64,000 bases of DNA from an uncultured Vampirovibrio sp. (GCA_910577635.1 CAJTNR010000004.1:45182-109181), one strand, 5' to 3'. Numbered from the stretch's first letter, positions 23,163 to 32,701 are shown. Notes: generated from the letters alone by a model not told the origin. Made by a program: numbers and translations.

Positions 23163-24694
23163 CTTACCCCCATTGATTTTAACAAGGTTTCTCTTGCACT
23201 ATTATAGTTAAACACAGCTTCAACAAAATTCAACTGCGCGGTATTATAGTTAGTGAGTGCATCTTGAAGTTCAACATAGTTGTTTAATCCAACGCTGTAT
23301 CTTCCATCTGCTAGTTCAAAGTTTTCAAGCGTTGCCTTAATTTTTTCACTCAACAGCGGGATTTTCTTTTCCAGCGTTCTCATATTAACATAATTATTCT
23401 GAACTTCATAAAAAATATCTGCTTTAGCAATATTGATATTATAAAGAGCAATATCAAGATAACTTTGCGCTTGTTGTACTTGATAATGAATTGATACAGG
23501 ATTCAATGACCCTAAACCTATGCTTGCACCAAATTGCAGGGGGCTTGAATAGGTTGATTCGTTTTTTGTATAGCCCCAGGTTATATCAGAGTTGATTTCA
23601 GGAGCATATTGTTTTTTAATTGCCTTTAAAGACTGGGTTTGAACCTCTGCTAACATTCGATTGGATTTTAAATCAGGTCTTAGTTCAAGTGCTTGATTAA
23701 CAGCTTCTTGTTTTGATATTGCAAGGGGTTTAAATTCAAAATTTTGGATAATATCGTTATGTTCAATACCGCTTGTAAGCATTATTAAACCATTATCTGT
23801 TTTTTTAACAATATTAGATATTGGTTTAATTGTCATCATGTTCTCAATCTTTTTTCTATAATCAGCTTTTAAAAAAGCAAAGTTTTCAGTGTTTTCTACA
23901 ATAAAAGGGTCGTCTTCTTGATAGAACATTGAATTTTTAAGTGCAATAATAGAAGTTTGAAGAGTGTTTCTTCCCTCAACAAGCTGGATTTTAGCATCTG
24001 CTAAGTTAACTTGTGCGTTAACTACATCAATTTTAGATTTTAATCCCTCATCAAACATTGCTTTTGTTCTATCGAAGTTGAGTGTTTGAATTCTTACGTT
24101 TTGTTCGTAAATATCAAGCTTTGCTAATGCCGATAAAACCTTATAATAGTTAATTTTAACATCATATATAACGCTTAAAACTTCCCAATCATAATCATAT
24201 TGAGCTGATTCAGTGTCAAATTTTGCCATGTCAATTCTTGCTTTAGTCCTGCCAAAATCCCATATTAATTCAGAAATTCCGACATTAAACCCTAAAGAGT
24301 TATCATGGGAATTAACAATTCTTGAGCCTTGATTGGAATTATGGTTGTAGTTAACTCTTGCTGTTAGTCTTGGAGCATAATTAGACCTTGACTCTCCAAT
24401 TGAAGCCTTAGCAGCTTTTATTCTTTCATAGGAAACAGATAAATTAGGGTCATGGCTTATTGCATACTCAACACAATCAACAAGTGTCATAGTTGATAGT
24501 TTGGAAAAAGGAATTTTTGGTTTTCCTTCCTGAACTTTTGGAAGTTCAAGTTCTTTTATCCTTTCTTTTTTCTCTTTTATAGTTTTTTTTGTTTTTATCG
24601 CTTTTTTAGCTTTAACTTCTTCAATAGCATAGCAAAAATTGAAAAAGAAAAAAGAAAGCAGTAATAAAGTTAATATTTTTTTAATCCTACCCAT
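23159..24694 (-). CDS. TolC-family outer-membrane efflux protein
   Basis: 511 residues from ATG 24694. This start was chosen over an upstream one at 24769 because it opens with a clean signal peptide (MGRIKKILTLLLLSFFFFNFCYA) and does not overlap the divergent radical SAM gene. Two TolC repeats follow, each with a long helical region (LVDCVEYAISHDPNLSVSYERIKAAKASIGESRSNYAP-type and VNQALELRPDLKSNRMLAEVQTQSLKAIKKQYAPEI-type halves), and it ends in the usual helical segment with FELADGRYSVGLNNYVELQDA. It forms the trimeric outer-membrane channel for the MacA/MacB genes that follow. A basic linker (about 27-55) lies between signal and first repeat. Confidence 0.9.
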   Translation of the reverse strand: MGRIKKILTLLLLSFFFFNFCYAIEEVKAKKAIKTKKTIKEKKERIKELELPKVQEGKPKIPFSKLSTMTLVDCVEYAISHDPNLSVSYERIKAAKASIGESRSNYAPRLTARVNYNHNSNQGSRIVNSHDNSLGFNVGISELIWDFGRTKARIDMAKFDTESAQYDYDWEVLSVIYDVKINYYKVLSALAKLDIYEQNVRIQTLNFDRTKAMFDEGLKSKIDVVNAQVNLADAKIQLVEGRNTLQTSIIALKNSMFYQEDDPFIVENTENFAFLKADYRKKIENMMTIKPISNIVKKTDNGLIMLTSGIEHNDIIQNFEFKPLAISKQEAVNQALELRPDLKSNRMLAEVQTQSLKAIKKQYAPEINSDITWGYTKNESTYSSPLQFGASIGLGSLNPVSIHYQVQQAQSYLDIALYNINIAKADIFYEVQNNYVNMRTLEKKIPLLSEKIKATLENFELADGRYSVGLNNYVELQDALTNYNTAQLNFVEAVFNYNSARETLLKSMGVR

Positions 24695-24723
24695 AGTTAA
24701 TATTTTACTATAAAATAATAAAT

Positions 24724-25647
24724 ATGGAAAAAAGATACTATCCTCTAAGTAAATATTTACAAAAAACATACGGGAAAAAGGTTTATAAAATTACCTTAGA
24801 TGCCGGTTTATACTGCCCTAATAGAGATGGAACAATATCAAGGGGCGGATGCATTTTTTGCGATGACAAGGGAAGCTATTCAAGATGTTTAGATAAAAAA
24901 CTAACAATAGCCCAACAAATTAATAAAAGCATTATAAAACTATCTGATCAATTCAAAGCAGAAGCTTTTATTGCATACTTTCAATCCTTCTCGAATACTT
25001 ATTCTGATATTAAAACCTTAGAAAAAATTTACAGCAGTGCTTTTTGTGATAATAGAATTGTAGGAATTTCAATTGGAACAAGGCCTGATTGTGTAGATAG
25101 TGAAAAACTTGATTTAATTGCATCATATAAAAACCCCACAATTGAATATGGGATTCAAAGTGCTAATGATGAAACCTTGAAGCTGATTAATCGAGGTCAC
25201 GACTTTGCTTGTTTTAAAAATGCTGTAATTGAAACAAAAAAGAGAAATATAAGAGTTTGTGCACATATGATTCTTGGGTTTGAAAATGAAAATCGGCAAA
25301 TGATTATTAACAGCGCTAAAAAAATTGCCAAACTCGGTATTGATGCTATTAAAATTCATATGCTTACTGTGTTAAAAGATGCTCCTTTATATCAGCTTTA
25401 TAAAGAAAAACCTTTCTATTTAATGACACAAGAACAATATTGTGATCTGGTAACAGAAATTCTTGAATATATGCCCAGAAATACCGTTATTGAAAGAATT
25501 GCAGGAACAGGTTACAGTGAAACAACGATTGAACCCAAATGGGTTAATCGGAGGTTTGAAATTCTTAATATGATTGATAGAATAATGATTCAAAAAAACA
25601 TCTGTCAATCGGATAAATATTGTGATATTAATATAAAAGGCAATTAA
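24724..25647 (+). CDS. Radical SAM protein, YhcC/TIGR01212 family
   Basis: 307 residues, the usual size. The iron-sulfur motif is the long-spaced form of this family, CPNRDGTISRGGCIFC at 31-46 (Cys31, Cys43, Cys46), which differs from the common CX3CX2C. Further family segments are IAYFQSFSNTY near 80-90, GISIGTRPDCV near 115-125, EYGIQSANDETLKLINRGH near 139-157 and KIHMLTVLKDAPL near 209-221. The reaction is not established; relatives include the ELP3-like and coproporphyrinogen-type radical enzymes. It is divergent from the exporter operon with only 29 bp between start codons. Confidence 0.88.
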   Translation: MEKRYYPLSKYLQKTYGKKVYKITLDAGLYCPNRDGTISRGGCIFCDDKGSYSRCLDKKLTIAQQINKSIIKLSDQFKAEAFIAYFQSFSNTYSDIKTLEKIYSSAFCDNRIVGISIGTRPDCVDSEKLDLIASYKNPTIEYGIQSANDETLKLINRGHDFACFKNAVIETKKRNIRVCAHMILGFENENRQMIINSAKKIAKLGIDAIKIHMLTVLKDAPLYQLYKEKPFYLMTQEQYCDLVTEILEYMPRNTVIERIAGTGYSETTIEPKWVNRRFEILNMIDRIMIQKNICQSDKYCDINIKGN

Positions 25648-25703
25648 CAATTTAAACTTTCAATATATAATAACTTTGTTTAAAATTTAATAAGGAAAAA
25701 ATT

Positions 25704-26120
25704 ATGAGAAATTGGATTATAGTTTTGCTAATTTTTACTATGCCCTTAGGACTTTATGCTTACCTGGACGCTAAAGCGCAAAACGATATGATGTGTCAAG
25801 TTAAAGGAAACAAAAATATTGAAAGCGCTAAGGTAAAAATTATTAAGTTTTCCTCACCAATGTGTTCTGAATGCAAAGAAGCAGCAATTGAAATGGACAA
25901 AGCATTAAAAAATTACAAAGAAGGAGTTGTGGTTGAGGAAATTAATGTTGTTGAAAACACAGGAAAGGGAGTTGAGTATAACAAGGCTGCAATTAAAAAG
26001 TACAAGGTAGCTCTTGTTCCTACCCTTGTTTTTGTTGACAAGGAAGGTCATACAATAAAAAAATACGAAGGCGCTATGAAAGCGGATGAAATTGTTAAAA
26101 CATTAGATGGAATTAAATAG
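25704..26120 (+). CDS. Membrane-anchored thioredoxin-fold protein
   Basis: 138 residues. An N-terminal hydrophobic segment (about 3-20) is a signal anchor, so the domain lies outside the membrane. The thioredoxin motif is CSEC at 54-57 in IKFSSPMCSECKEAAIEM, and the cis-proline region is VALVPTLVFVDKEG near 106-119. CSEC rather than CGPC suggests tuned redox properties. It sits 2 bp upstream of a CcdA-like gene, the usual partner that carries reducing power from cytoplasmic thioredoxin across the membrane. Likely jobs are reduction of periplasmic disulfides or cytochrome maturation; no cytochrome gene is in the window. Confidence 0.85.
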   Translation: MRNWIIVLLIFTMPLGLYAYLDAKAQNDMMCQVKGNKNIESAKVKIIKFSSPMCSECKEAAIEMDKALKNYKEGVVVEEINVVENTGKGVEYNKAAIKKYKVALVPTLVFVDKEGHTIKKYEGAMKADEIVKTLDGIK

Positions 26121-26122
26121 AA

Positions 26123-26836
26123 ATGATTGCACAACTAACACAGAATCTTACCCAGTACTTGCAAAACGGAGAATTTTCACTGTTATTTCTCCTTGTAGCT
26201 TTTTTAGGAGGAATACTTGCGTCAATTTCTCCCTGCTCAATAGGCATGCTTCCTTTAATAGTAGGCTACATTGGAGGATATGGCGATAGTGATAAACTAA
26301 AGACATTTATCCAGTTGAGTTCTTTTACTTTTGGTTTAGCTTTTGTCTTAACCATAATAGGGCTTGTCTGCGCAATAACCGGCAATGTTTTTGTATCAAT
26401 TGGAGGAAGCTATTGGATTCTGTTTCTGGGCTCCTTTATTCTAATAATGGGGTTAAACCTGCTTGGATTAATTGATCTTAACTTATCCCCGATTGTTAAA
26501 AGAATCCCCAAAGGAAACAACACAAGTCTTTTTATTTATCCTTTTATAGTAGGAATCCTGTTTGCTTTTGCCGCAAGTCCCTGCTCGACTCCAATACTCG
26601 CCGGGATAATGGGTTTTGCAGCATTGAGCAAAAATCTTTTGTTTGCAGGTTTAATGCTCCTTTGTTTTTCTTTAGGCCAAGGTGTAATTGTAATACTTGC
26701 TGGTGTTTTTACTTCTTTTTTAAAGGGAGTCCGCAACTTTTCCAATGTTTCTGAAGTTCTTATGAAAATTTCAGGAGTACTGTTAATCATTGCAAGTATT
26801 CTTATTTATATTAAAGTTTTTTCTAAATTCTTTTAA
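26123..26836 (+). CDS. CcdA/DsbD-type transmembrane thiol-disulfide reductase
   Basis: 237 residues with six transmembrane helices. The two conserved cysteines are in the family motifs ISPCSIGMLPLIVGYIGG (Cys38) and AASPCSTPILAGIMGF (near 150), which pick up and pass on electrons across the membrane. The ATG follows the thioredoxin gene stop by two bases, and the pair would act together to reduce periplasmic targets. It is the last gene of this small operon; the minus-strand terminator of metG follows. Confidence 0.92.
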   Translation: MIAQLTQNLTQYLQNGEFSLLFLLVAFLGGILASISPCSIGMLPLIVGYIGGYGDSDKLKTFIQLSSFTFGLAFVLTIIGLVCAITGNVFVSIGGSYWILFLGSFILIMGLNLLGLIDLNLSPIVKRIPKGNNTSLFIYPFIVGILFAFAASPCSTPILAGIMGFAALSKNLLFAGLMLLCFSLGQGVIVILAGVFTSFLKGVRNFSNVSEVLMKISGVLLIIASILIYIKVFSKFF

Positions 26837-26841
26837 AAATT

Positions 26842-26871
26842 AAAAAAAGCCCTGCAAGTTTTCTTGCAGGG
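26842..26871 (-). terminator. Terminator of metG
   Basis: CCCTGCAAG (26850-26858) pairs with CTTGCAGGG (26863-26871) round a TTTT loop; on the minus strand a U-run follows (26842-26848). It lies 35 bp after the metG stop codon and faces the convergent ccdA-type gene. Confidence 0.9.
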
Positions 26872-26905
26872 TATAGAATTTGTATCTTAAAAACTTATTG
26901 TTAAA

Positions 26906-28459
26906 TCATTTTTTATCTGCAAATTCACTATCGATTCTCAAAAATACAGGTTTAATTTCTTCTTTTGAAATTAATTTTTGAGCTTTTATGTTACTAAACA
27001 TTATATCATCAAAAGTAGTATTAATGTCAAATTTTAATTGCTGCGTCATCAATCTTGCGATATTAGGACAATATGGCTCAATTAAAAACGCAACTACGCA
27101 CATAAGTTCTAAAACTACATATAAAGTTTGTCCGCATTGAGTCCATTTTTCTTCTTTGGCTAAAGTCCAGGGAGCATTATCTGTTACAAATTTATTAAGC
27201 TCATAAACAAACTCCATAATCTCAGCTGAAGCTTCTTGAACTTCAAAATTATCAAAATGAGTTTTTGTTTTATCAATTAAAACCTGAGCTTTATCAAAAA
27301 GTTCGTTTTTAACTATAAATTCAGGTTTTATTATTCCATCAAAGTACTTAACAAGCATTGATAGAGTGCGGTTCAACAAGTTGCCCATGGAATTTGCTAG
27401 TTGAGCATTAACTTTTTCTTTAAAATCTAAATCAGAGTAGTTTCCATCCTTTCCGACAGGCGCACTTGCTGCTAAATAATAGCGAAAAGCATCCGGGTGG
27501 TTAAGTTCGAATCCTTTAAGGACATTTTCAGGAGAAACCACATTTCCTAATGATTTTGACATTTTAGCTTCATCTAAAGTTATCCAGCCATGGGCTAAAA
27601 TGTGTTTTGGTAAGGGTAAATCAAGCGCCATAAGGATTGCAAGCCAGTAAATGCTATGAAACTTAAGAATATCCTTACCTATAACCTGAACATTAGCCGG
27701 CCAGTATTTTTTAAACAATTCATCCGATTCCCCTTCAGGATTATACCCAAGAGCAGTAATGTAGTTAGATAAAGCATCAATCCAGACATAAATTACCTGA
27801 CTATCATCATCAAGAACATCAATTCCCCAATTAACACTCGATTTAGCTCTTGAAACAGAAATATCTTCAATATCTTGAAGCTGATTCAAAACTTCCTTAG
27901 CACGAAAGTCAGGGACGATAAAATCTGGATGAGTTTTAATGTATTCTATAATTCTATCTTTGTATTTGGTTAATTTGAAAAAATAGTTCTCTTCACTAAC
28001 TAAATCCGGTTTTTTTTGATGAATTAAACAGCATCCGTTTTCATCCAAGTCTTTATCGGATAAAAAGCACTCACAGCCTGAACAATAGAGTCCTTTATAA
28101 GAATGTTTATAGATATCACCTTTTTCAAGGAGTTTTTTAAATATTTTTTGAACAATTTTTTTATGGTTAGTATTAGTTGTCCTTATCAGCTGGTTGTAGT
28201 GTATATCCAAAAGATTCCAGCATTGGACAAATTTTTGCGCGTTGTTATTGCAAAAATCCTGCGGGCAAATTTCAAGTTTAGCCGCTGTTTTTTGAATTTT
28301 TATACCGTGTTCATCGCAGCCTGTTAGAAAATAAGCATTTTTTGTTCTTTTAGCAAAATGACGAAAAATAACATCTGTTAATATTTTCTCATAAGCATGA
28401 CCAATATGAGGAGAACCATTTACATAGTCAATTGCTGTTGTTATATAAAACTTTTCCAT
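26906..28459 (-). CDS. metG: Methionyl-tRNA synthetase
   Basis: 517 residues, the short form without the C-terminal dimerisation/tRNA-binding domain. The class I HIGH motif is in NGSPHIGHAYEKIL (about 14-27), and the KMSKS loop is DEAKMSKSLGNVV. The zinc knuckle shows one Cys pair (CSGCECFL) and a degenerate second pair (GCCLIHQKKPD), so zinc binding may be by the one-zinc pattern. LAHGWITLD and WIDALSNYI are further family segments. It attaches methionine to tRNA-Met in the cytoplasm. The small membrane protein gene lies 51 bp downstream in sequence (upstream in transcription is beyond 28511). Confidence 0.95.
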   Translation of the reverse strand: MEKFYITTAIDYVNGSPHIGHAYEKILTDVIFRHFAKRTKNAYFLTGCDEHGIKIQKTAAKLEICPQDFCNNNAQKFVQCWNLLDIHYNQLIRTTNTNHKKIVQKIFKKLLEKGDIYKHSYKGLYCSGCECFLSDKDLDENGCCLIHQKKPDLVSEENYFFKLTKYKDRIIEYIKTHPDFIVPDFRAKEVLNQLQDIEDISVSRAKSSVNWGIDVLDDDSQVIYVWIDALSNYITALGYNPEGESDELFKKYWPANVQVIGKDILKFHSIYWLAILMALDLPLPKHILAHGWITLDEAKMSKSLGNVVSPENVLKGFELNHPDAFRYYLAASAPVGKDGNYSDLDFKEKVNAQLANSMGNLLNRTLSMLVKYFDGIIKPEFIVKNELFDKAQVLIDKTKTHFDNFEVQEASAEIMEFVYELNKFVTDNAPWTLAKEEKWTQCGQTLYVVLELMCVVAFLIEPYCPNIARLMTQQLKFDINTTFDDIMFSNIKAQKLISKEEIKPVFLRIDSEFADKK

Positions 28460-28510
28460 TATCTTCCTTTTTTAATTGAAAATTTACAGGAAGATTATAT
28501 CATAAAAAAA

Positions 28511-29170
28511 TTATTCTTTCCAACCCGCTCTTGCACCTGAATAAGTGTAAATAAAAGGCAGAATTTTACTTACAGGAATAATTTTATCGATTTTTGAGAA
28601 TCCGATTTTTATTGTCGCGATTACATCATCAAAGTTAGCGATTGAATCTTTAATTGTGTACTTGCGCTCGGGTTCTGAGTCTTCTTTAGTTAAGTTAGTA
28701 ATTTTAGTCGCAATAAAAGCTCCGCTTGTCATGCCAATAATTGAACCTATTATTCTTGAGATATTGTTGTTAAGCTTTGAAAATTTATTACAAGTACTAA
28801 GTGCAAGTGTTACAAGAATCATAGGGATTGACATATTCATAATTTGAAAACCGGCTTCTCTAACTTTTCTTTCCCTAGATTCTTTACTTGCACCCTTAGA
28901 ACCCCCTATAACTCCTCCGACATTAGCAAGAACTGCTGTTGTTATCATATCAAGAGCTTCAACAAAAGGGATTTTAGCTTCTTTATCTAACCCTTTTTTA
29001 AATTGAATTGAACTATTTAAACTTTTATAAGCGGTTTTTGATAGAGCAATACCGCTTATAGCTCCAATAGCCGCTCCAATAATGGGTTTACCATCCCTAT
29101 GTTCTTCTTTTTTATTTCTATAACTGGTATAAGGTTTAAAATTGCCAAATATTTTAGTTTCTGTTAACAT
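28511..29170 (-). CDS. Hypothetical membrane protein with Gly/Ala-rich helices
   Basis: 219 residues that I do not recognise. Two or three hydrophobic helices are visible: 30-48 (IIGAAIGAISGIALS, glycine-zipper-like), about 73-92 (MITTAVLANVGGVIGGSKG), and about 112-165 (MNMSIPMILVTLALSTC, IIGSIIGMTSGAFIATKI). The N-terminal 27 residues are polar and basic, and the C-terminal part (175-219) has a conserved look (IANFDDVIATIKIGFSKIDKIIPVSKILPFIYTYSG). It is like other lineage-specific membrane proteins in this window (44161-46203). It stands alone and may be co-transcribed with metG. Confidence 0.65.
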   Translation of the reverse strand: MLTETKIFGNFKPYTSYRNKKEEHRDGKPIIGAAIGAISGIALSKTAYKSLNSSIQFKKGLDKEAKIPFVEALDMITTAVLANVGGVIGGSKGASKESRERKVREAGFQIMNMSIPMILVTLALSTCNKFSKLNNNISRIIGSIIGMTSGAFIATKITNLTKEDSEPERKYTIKDSIANFDDVIATIKIGFSKIDKIIPVSKILPFIYTYSGARAGWKE

Positions 29171-29232
29171 TGTTCATTCCGCCATTAATATAAAAGCAGA
29201 AAATAAAAATTTTTGCTATTAATCATAAAAAT

Positions 29233-29373
29233 TTATAATATTTCTTCAAATTCTGCTTTAGATGCTTGACACACAGGACAAACCCAGGATTCATCCAGGT
29301 CATTAAAATCGACATTATTATTTTCCTCAGGTTTATAAATATATCCACAAGCTGTACAAATATAGTCTTTCAT
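29233..29373 (-). CDS. Rubredoxin
   Basis: A 46-residue protein, too small for common gene-length cut-offs. The two metal knuckles are CTACGYIY at 6-13 (Cys6, Cys9) and WVCPVCQASKAEFEE at 30-44 (Cys32, Cys35), the exact rubredoxin pattern for one Fe(SCys)4 site. It starts on ATG at 29373 with GGAGG seven bases upstream. Rubredoxins carry single electrons in the cytoplasm of anaerobes, often to enzymes that remove oxygen or peroxide. No such enzyme gene lies next to it. Confidence 0.93.
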   Translation of the reverse strand: MKDYICTACGYIYKPEENNNVDFNDLDESWVCPVCQASKAEFEEIL

Positions 29374-29536
29374 TGTTCCTCCTTTTTTATTTATCTTATT
29401 TCAATTTATAAAAAAATATATAAGACAATCGGCTAATTTTATTTACAAAAATTTACAAAAAACATAAATTAGTAAATTCGCGAAAACTAAAATACTTTAT
29501 TAGATTATAGGGGTTTTAATAAGGAGAACACACACT

Positions 29537-31276
29537 ATGTCAAATGTGTCAGGATTAGGGTTGTCCCCGGAAAAATGGGAAACAATGGTTAGAGAACAGC
29601 AGCAGGCAACTATTGCTAAAACTACAGGTCGAAGCATGGCTACAACAAGTTCAACTTCTTCTTTAAATACCACAGAAGCTCAAGAAGAAGTTCTTAAGGA
29701 CAAAGATGGAATTCTTGGTTTTTTACATAGTTCCAATACTTGTACCGATGGAAAAGACGATGGAAAAATTGGTTTTTTATCCGCTACAGCAAATATAGCC
29801 CAAGGTGCAGTTAAAGGTCTTGTAAATGGAATAGTCGGATGTTTTACAAATAAAGAAGGAAAGTTTTCTTTAGGTAAAACTGTGCTTTCTCTTGCTGCAG
29901 CTGGCGTTTGTATAGCTTTTCCTGCCGTAGGGTTCGCTGCTTGCGCAATTGGAGCAGTATCAGGCGGAGCTAAAGTAATAGGGGGAATTAAAAACGCACT
30001 CGGCGCTAAATCAGATGCGCAAGCAAAAGATGCCTTCGAAGCAATAGGGGATGGGGCTTTCACCACAGCTTCTTCTATAGTCGGAGCCAAGGCAAGTTAT
30101 AAAGCAATCGGTAAAAGTTCAACAGGCGCTATTGATGATGTTGTTAAAAATGTTACCAAAGGAATTGATAAAACAGATGATGGAATAAGAATAACAGGTG
30201 AAAGCACTAAAGCAATTAAAGAAGCTCTTAAAAACAGTAATGTAAAAAATAAAAAAGGTATTGTTGATAAAATAAACAAAGCAGCAAACGAAAAAGGGGC
30301 GACAATAGAAAAAGTTACAACCCTTGCAAAAGAAGCTATAACAGATAACTGGAAAGGCAGTAAAACCGCAATAGGAAACTTAGACAAACTGGATGACAGC
30401 GCTACAATAGGTGAAAAAATAAGCCAGGGAGGAAAATTCGCTAAGGCATTAGGGAAAGATATGATTTCCTCAACCAAAAACAATGGAGCTAAACTGGGAG
30501 CAGAACTTAGTGCAATTAAGGATTCTAGAAAAATTACAAAAAACGAAGCAAAAATTGAGAATAATAATAAAAAACTAAGTCAAAAAGGAGATAAAAAACT
30601 AAACAAAGACCAAAAAGCAGCACTTGAAGAACAAAACAAGGCTCTTAGTGAAACAAATGCTAAAATAAGCGAAAAGTATCAGAATAATGGAAAAGAAGAG
30701 TTATTAAACTCAAAAATTGAAAAACAAAACAACAAAATTGATACAAAAAAAGAACTGGCTAATAATGTTGAGGAAGCAAAACAGAATAAAAATGACTTAA
30801 AAGAAATTCTTAATGAAGCTAAAAAGACGAAGAATAAGACAAAAATTGAAAAAGCTTCCAAAGCCTACAATGAAGCAAAAACAGAGCTTAAAACCGCTCA
30901 AAGAGAACAAATGCTAAATAAAACAGGTCTTAATAAGCTTGTTGATACAGCTAACAATAGTAATACCGGTAAGTATATCAAAGAACATATGCCTGAAAAA
31001 GCTGCAGCAAAAGCCAAAAAAACAAATGTCAAAGGTTTTTCAAACAAAGTTACAAACTTAAAATCAAACCTTGAAACAATGAGGAATAATGTTACTTCTA
31101 TTGATTATAAAGGATTCTTAGAAGCATTATCAGACGATGGAAAAGCAATTGTAGATTTTCTAACAACAACAAACGGATCTTATGCTCAGGCTGTACAAAA
31201 ATACGGTTATCAAAACGTTCTTGAAGTAATGGAAGTCTATATAGCATACAATACAACAGAAAAAACAGCAGCTTAA
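29537..31276 (+). CDS. Large Ala/Lys-rich protein with hydrophobic segment and coiled coils, function unknown
   Basis: 579 residues. The first 80 are Ser/Thr-rich and polar without a signal peptide. A Gly/Ala-rich hydrophobic region follows at about 85-155 (VKGLVNGIVGCF, TVLSLAAAGVCIAFPAVGFAACAIGAVSGGA). Residues 230-520 are highly charged and Lys/Glu/Asn-rich with heptad-like repeats, so long coiled coils are likely; the end is globular. This layout (polar head, membrane-insertion-like hairpin, coiled coil) resembles type III translocators in a general way only; I find no family. It has a good ribosome-binding site (AAGGAG) and its own terminator, so it is a single-gene unit. It may be a secreted or surface protein of this lineage. 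Confidence 0.7.
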   Translation: MSNVSGLGLSPEKWETMVREQQQATIAKTTGRSMATTSSTSSLNTTEAQEEVLKDKDGILGFLHSSNTCTDGKDDGKIGFLSATANIAQGAVKGLVNGIVGCFTNKEGKFSLGKTVLSLAAAGVCIAFPAVGFAACAIGAVSGGAKVIGGIKNALGAKSDAQAKDAFEAIGDGAFTTASSIVGAKASYKAIGKSSTGAIDDVVKNVTKGIDKTDDGIRITGESTKAIKEALKNSNVKNKKGIVDKINKAANEKGATIEKVTTLAKEAITDNWKGSKTAIGNLDKLDDSATIGEKISQGGKFAKALGKDMISSTKNNGAKLGAELSAIKDSRKITKNEAKIENNNKKLSQKGDKKLNKDQKAALEEQNKALSETNAKISEKYQNNGKEELLNSKIEKQNNKIDTKKELANNVEEAKQNKNDLKEILNEAKKTKNKTKIEKASKAYNEAKTELKTAQREQMLNKTGLNKLVDTANNSNTGKYIKEHMPEKAAAKAKKTNVKGFSNKVTNLKSNLETMRNNVTSIDYKGFLEALSDDGKAIVDFLTTTNGSYAQAVQKYGYQNVLEVMEVYIAYNTTEKTAA

Positions 31277-31297
31277 TATATATTAACAATAAAAAAC

Positions 31298-31335
31298 AAA
31301 GACGGGTTAAAAAAATAACTCGTCTTTTGTTCTAT
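31298..31335 (+). terminator. Terminator after the coiled-coil protein gene
   Basis: AAAGACGGGTT (31298-31308) pairs with AACTCGTCTTT (31317-31327) with one G-T pair, followed by a T-rich tail. Confidence 0.85.
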
Positions 31336-31369
31336 TGTATTTTATTTATTTAACCTGTATTATTATTAT

Positions 31370-32698
31370 ATGAGTAATGATTTTAATACAGATGTTATTG
31401 TTGTAGGTGCAGGTCCCGCCGGGATTAGCGCTGCAATTGAAGTAGCAAAAAACGGAAGAAAAGTAGTATTATTGGAAAGAGCTCAGTATCCGGGTTCTAA
31501 GAACATGTTCGGAGGAGCTGTTTATCATAAAGCACTGGAAGCGGTTTTTAAGGACAAAGTCAGCGAACTGCCTTATGAAAGAATAATTAACGAACACACT
31601 TATTCTTTTTTAACAGAAGATTCCTCGGTTGATTTAACTTATAAAAACAATTCTTCAAAAAATGCTTATGCAATAAAAAGATTCAACTTAGAACACTGGA
31701 TGATTGAACAAGCAAAGCAGCAAGGGGTTTATTATTCACCTAATACTTTAGTTAAAAAACTAATTCAAAAAAACGATTGCACTGTAGGTGTTGAAACTGA
31801 ATATGAACAATACTTTGCTCCTATTGTAATTTTAGCTGATGGAGTTAACTCACTCTTAGCTAAAAAACTGGGTTTAAGAGAAAACTTTAAAAGCAAAGAC
31901 TTCATTCTCAGCGCTAAAGAAGTAATAAAACTTAACAAAAAAACAATTGAACAAAGATTCAATCTCAAAGAAGACTTATCTAACGGAGTTAACAAACAAT
32001 ACTTCGGGTCGGACTTTGGAAGTCTTAAAGGAATAAAGAATCTTTTTATGATGAGCTATTTATACACCTTTAAAGATTCAATTTCAATAGGAGTAGGGGT
32101 TAATCTTGAAGATTTAGCCAAAACCAAACTCAATATTAACGAAGTACTAGATGAAGTAAAAAAACACCCGAATATTGCTCCTTTAATAGCTGAAGGACAA
32201 CTGGTTGAATACAGTGCTCACTTAATCCCTGAAGGAGGATTTAAAAATCTTCCCAAGCTGACTTCTAACGGGGTTTTAATAGCAGGCGATGCAGCAGGAT
32301 TTGTTAACAGTGTACATTTTGAAGGAACAAACTTTGCTCTAATCTCAGGAAAACTGGCAGGAGAAACTGCTCTTATAGCACTCGATGACAACGACTTTAG
32401 AGAATCCAAACTGGCAGTTTATAAAGACAAACTTGAAGAATCATTCATTTTAAAAGACCTTTATTCATATAGAAACGTAATTGATTTACTTCATTATAGA
32501 GCAAATTCTCTATCGGTTTATTATCCTAATAAAATTAAAGAATTCTTTGAAATTGTAACTGGAGTTTCTTGTTGTTCTAAGGCTGTAGAATTTAGACAAT
32601 TCTTGTTTAATTTTATTAAAAATAGAAGTATAATGGAATTGTTCAAAGATATTGCAGCATTTTTCAAGTGTGCTGTTGATGTATTGTTAGGAAAATAG
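31370..32698 (+). CDS. fixC: FixC-like electron-transfer flavoprotein:quinone oxidoreductase
   Basis: 442 residues. The FAD-binding Rossmann motif is VIVVGAGPAGISAAIEVAKNG at about 9-29, ending in the acidic ribose-binding LLERA. NMFGGAVYHKALEA (about 44-57) and IAGDAAGFVNSVHFEGTNFAL (near 304-324) match FixC/GlpC-type ETF dehydrogenases. FixC takes electrons from the FixAB flavoprotein; in bifurcating FixABCX complexes it reduces quinone while FixB side electrons go to ferredoxin. The ferredoxin-like fixX follows 3 bp after the stop codon. fixA and fixB are not in the window, so the complex must be encoded in two places. Confidence 0.9.
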   Translation: MSNDFNTDVIVVGAGPAGISAAIEVAKNGRKVVLLERAQYPGSKNMFGGAVYHKALEAVFKDKVSELPYERIINEHTYSFLTEDSSVDLTYKNNSSKNAYAIKRFNLEHWMIEQAKQQGVYYSPNTLVKKLIQKNDCTVGVETEYEQYFAPIVILADGVNSLLAKKLGLRENFKSKDFILSAKEVIKLNKKTIEQRFNLKEDLSNGVNKQYFGSDFGSLKGIKNLFMMSYLYTFKDSISIGVGVNLEDLAKTKLNINEVLDEVKKHPNIAPLIAEGQLVEYSAHLIPEGGFKNLPKLTSNGVLIAGDAAGFVNSVHFEGTNFALISGKLAGETALIALDDNDFRESKLAVYKDKLEESFILKDLYSYRNVIDLLHYRANSLSVYYPNKIKEFFEIVTGVSCCSKAVEFRQFLFNFIKNRSIMELFKDIAAFFKCAVDVLLGK

Positions 32699-32701
32699 GT
32701 A

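Noticed and set aside
23159..24769. Longer TolC-family frame starting at 24769
   Set aside because: It would overlap the divergent radical SAM gene and place 25 residues before a clean signal peptide that starts at 24694.
29680..30861. Three minus-strand frames opposite the coiled-coil gene
   Set aside because: Shadows of an Ala/Lys-rich gene; no starts with ribosome-binding sites.
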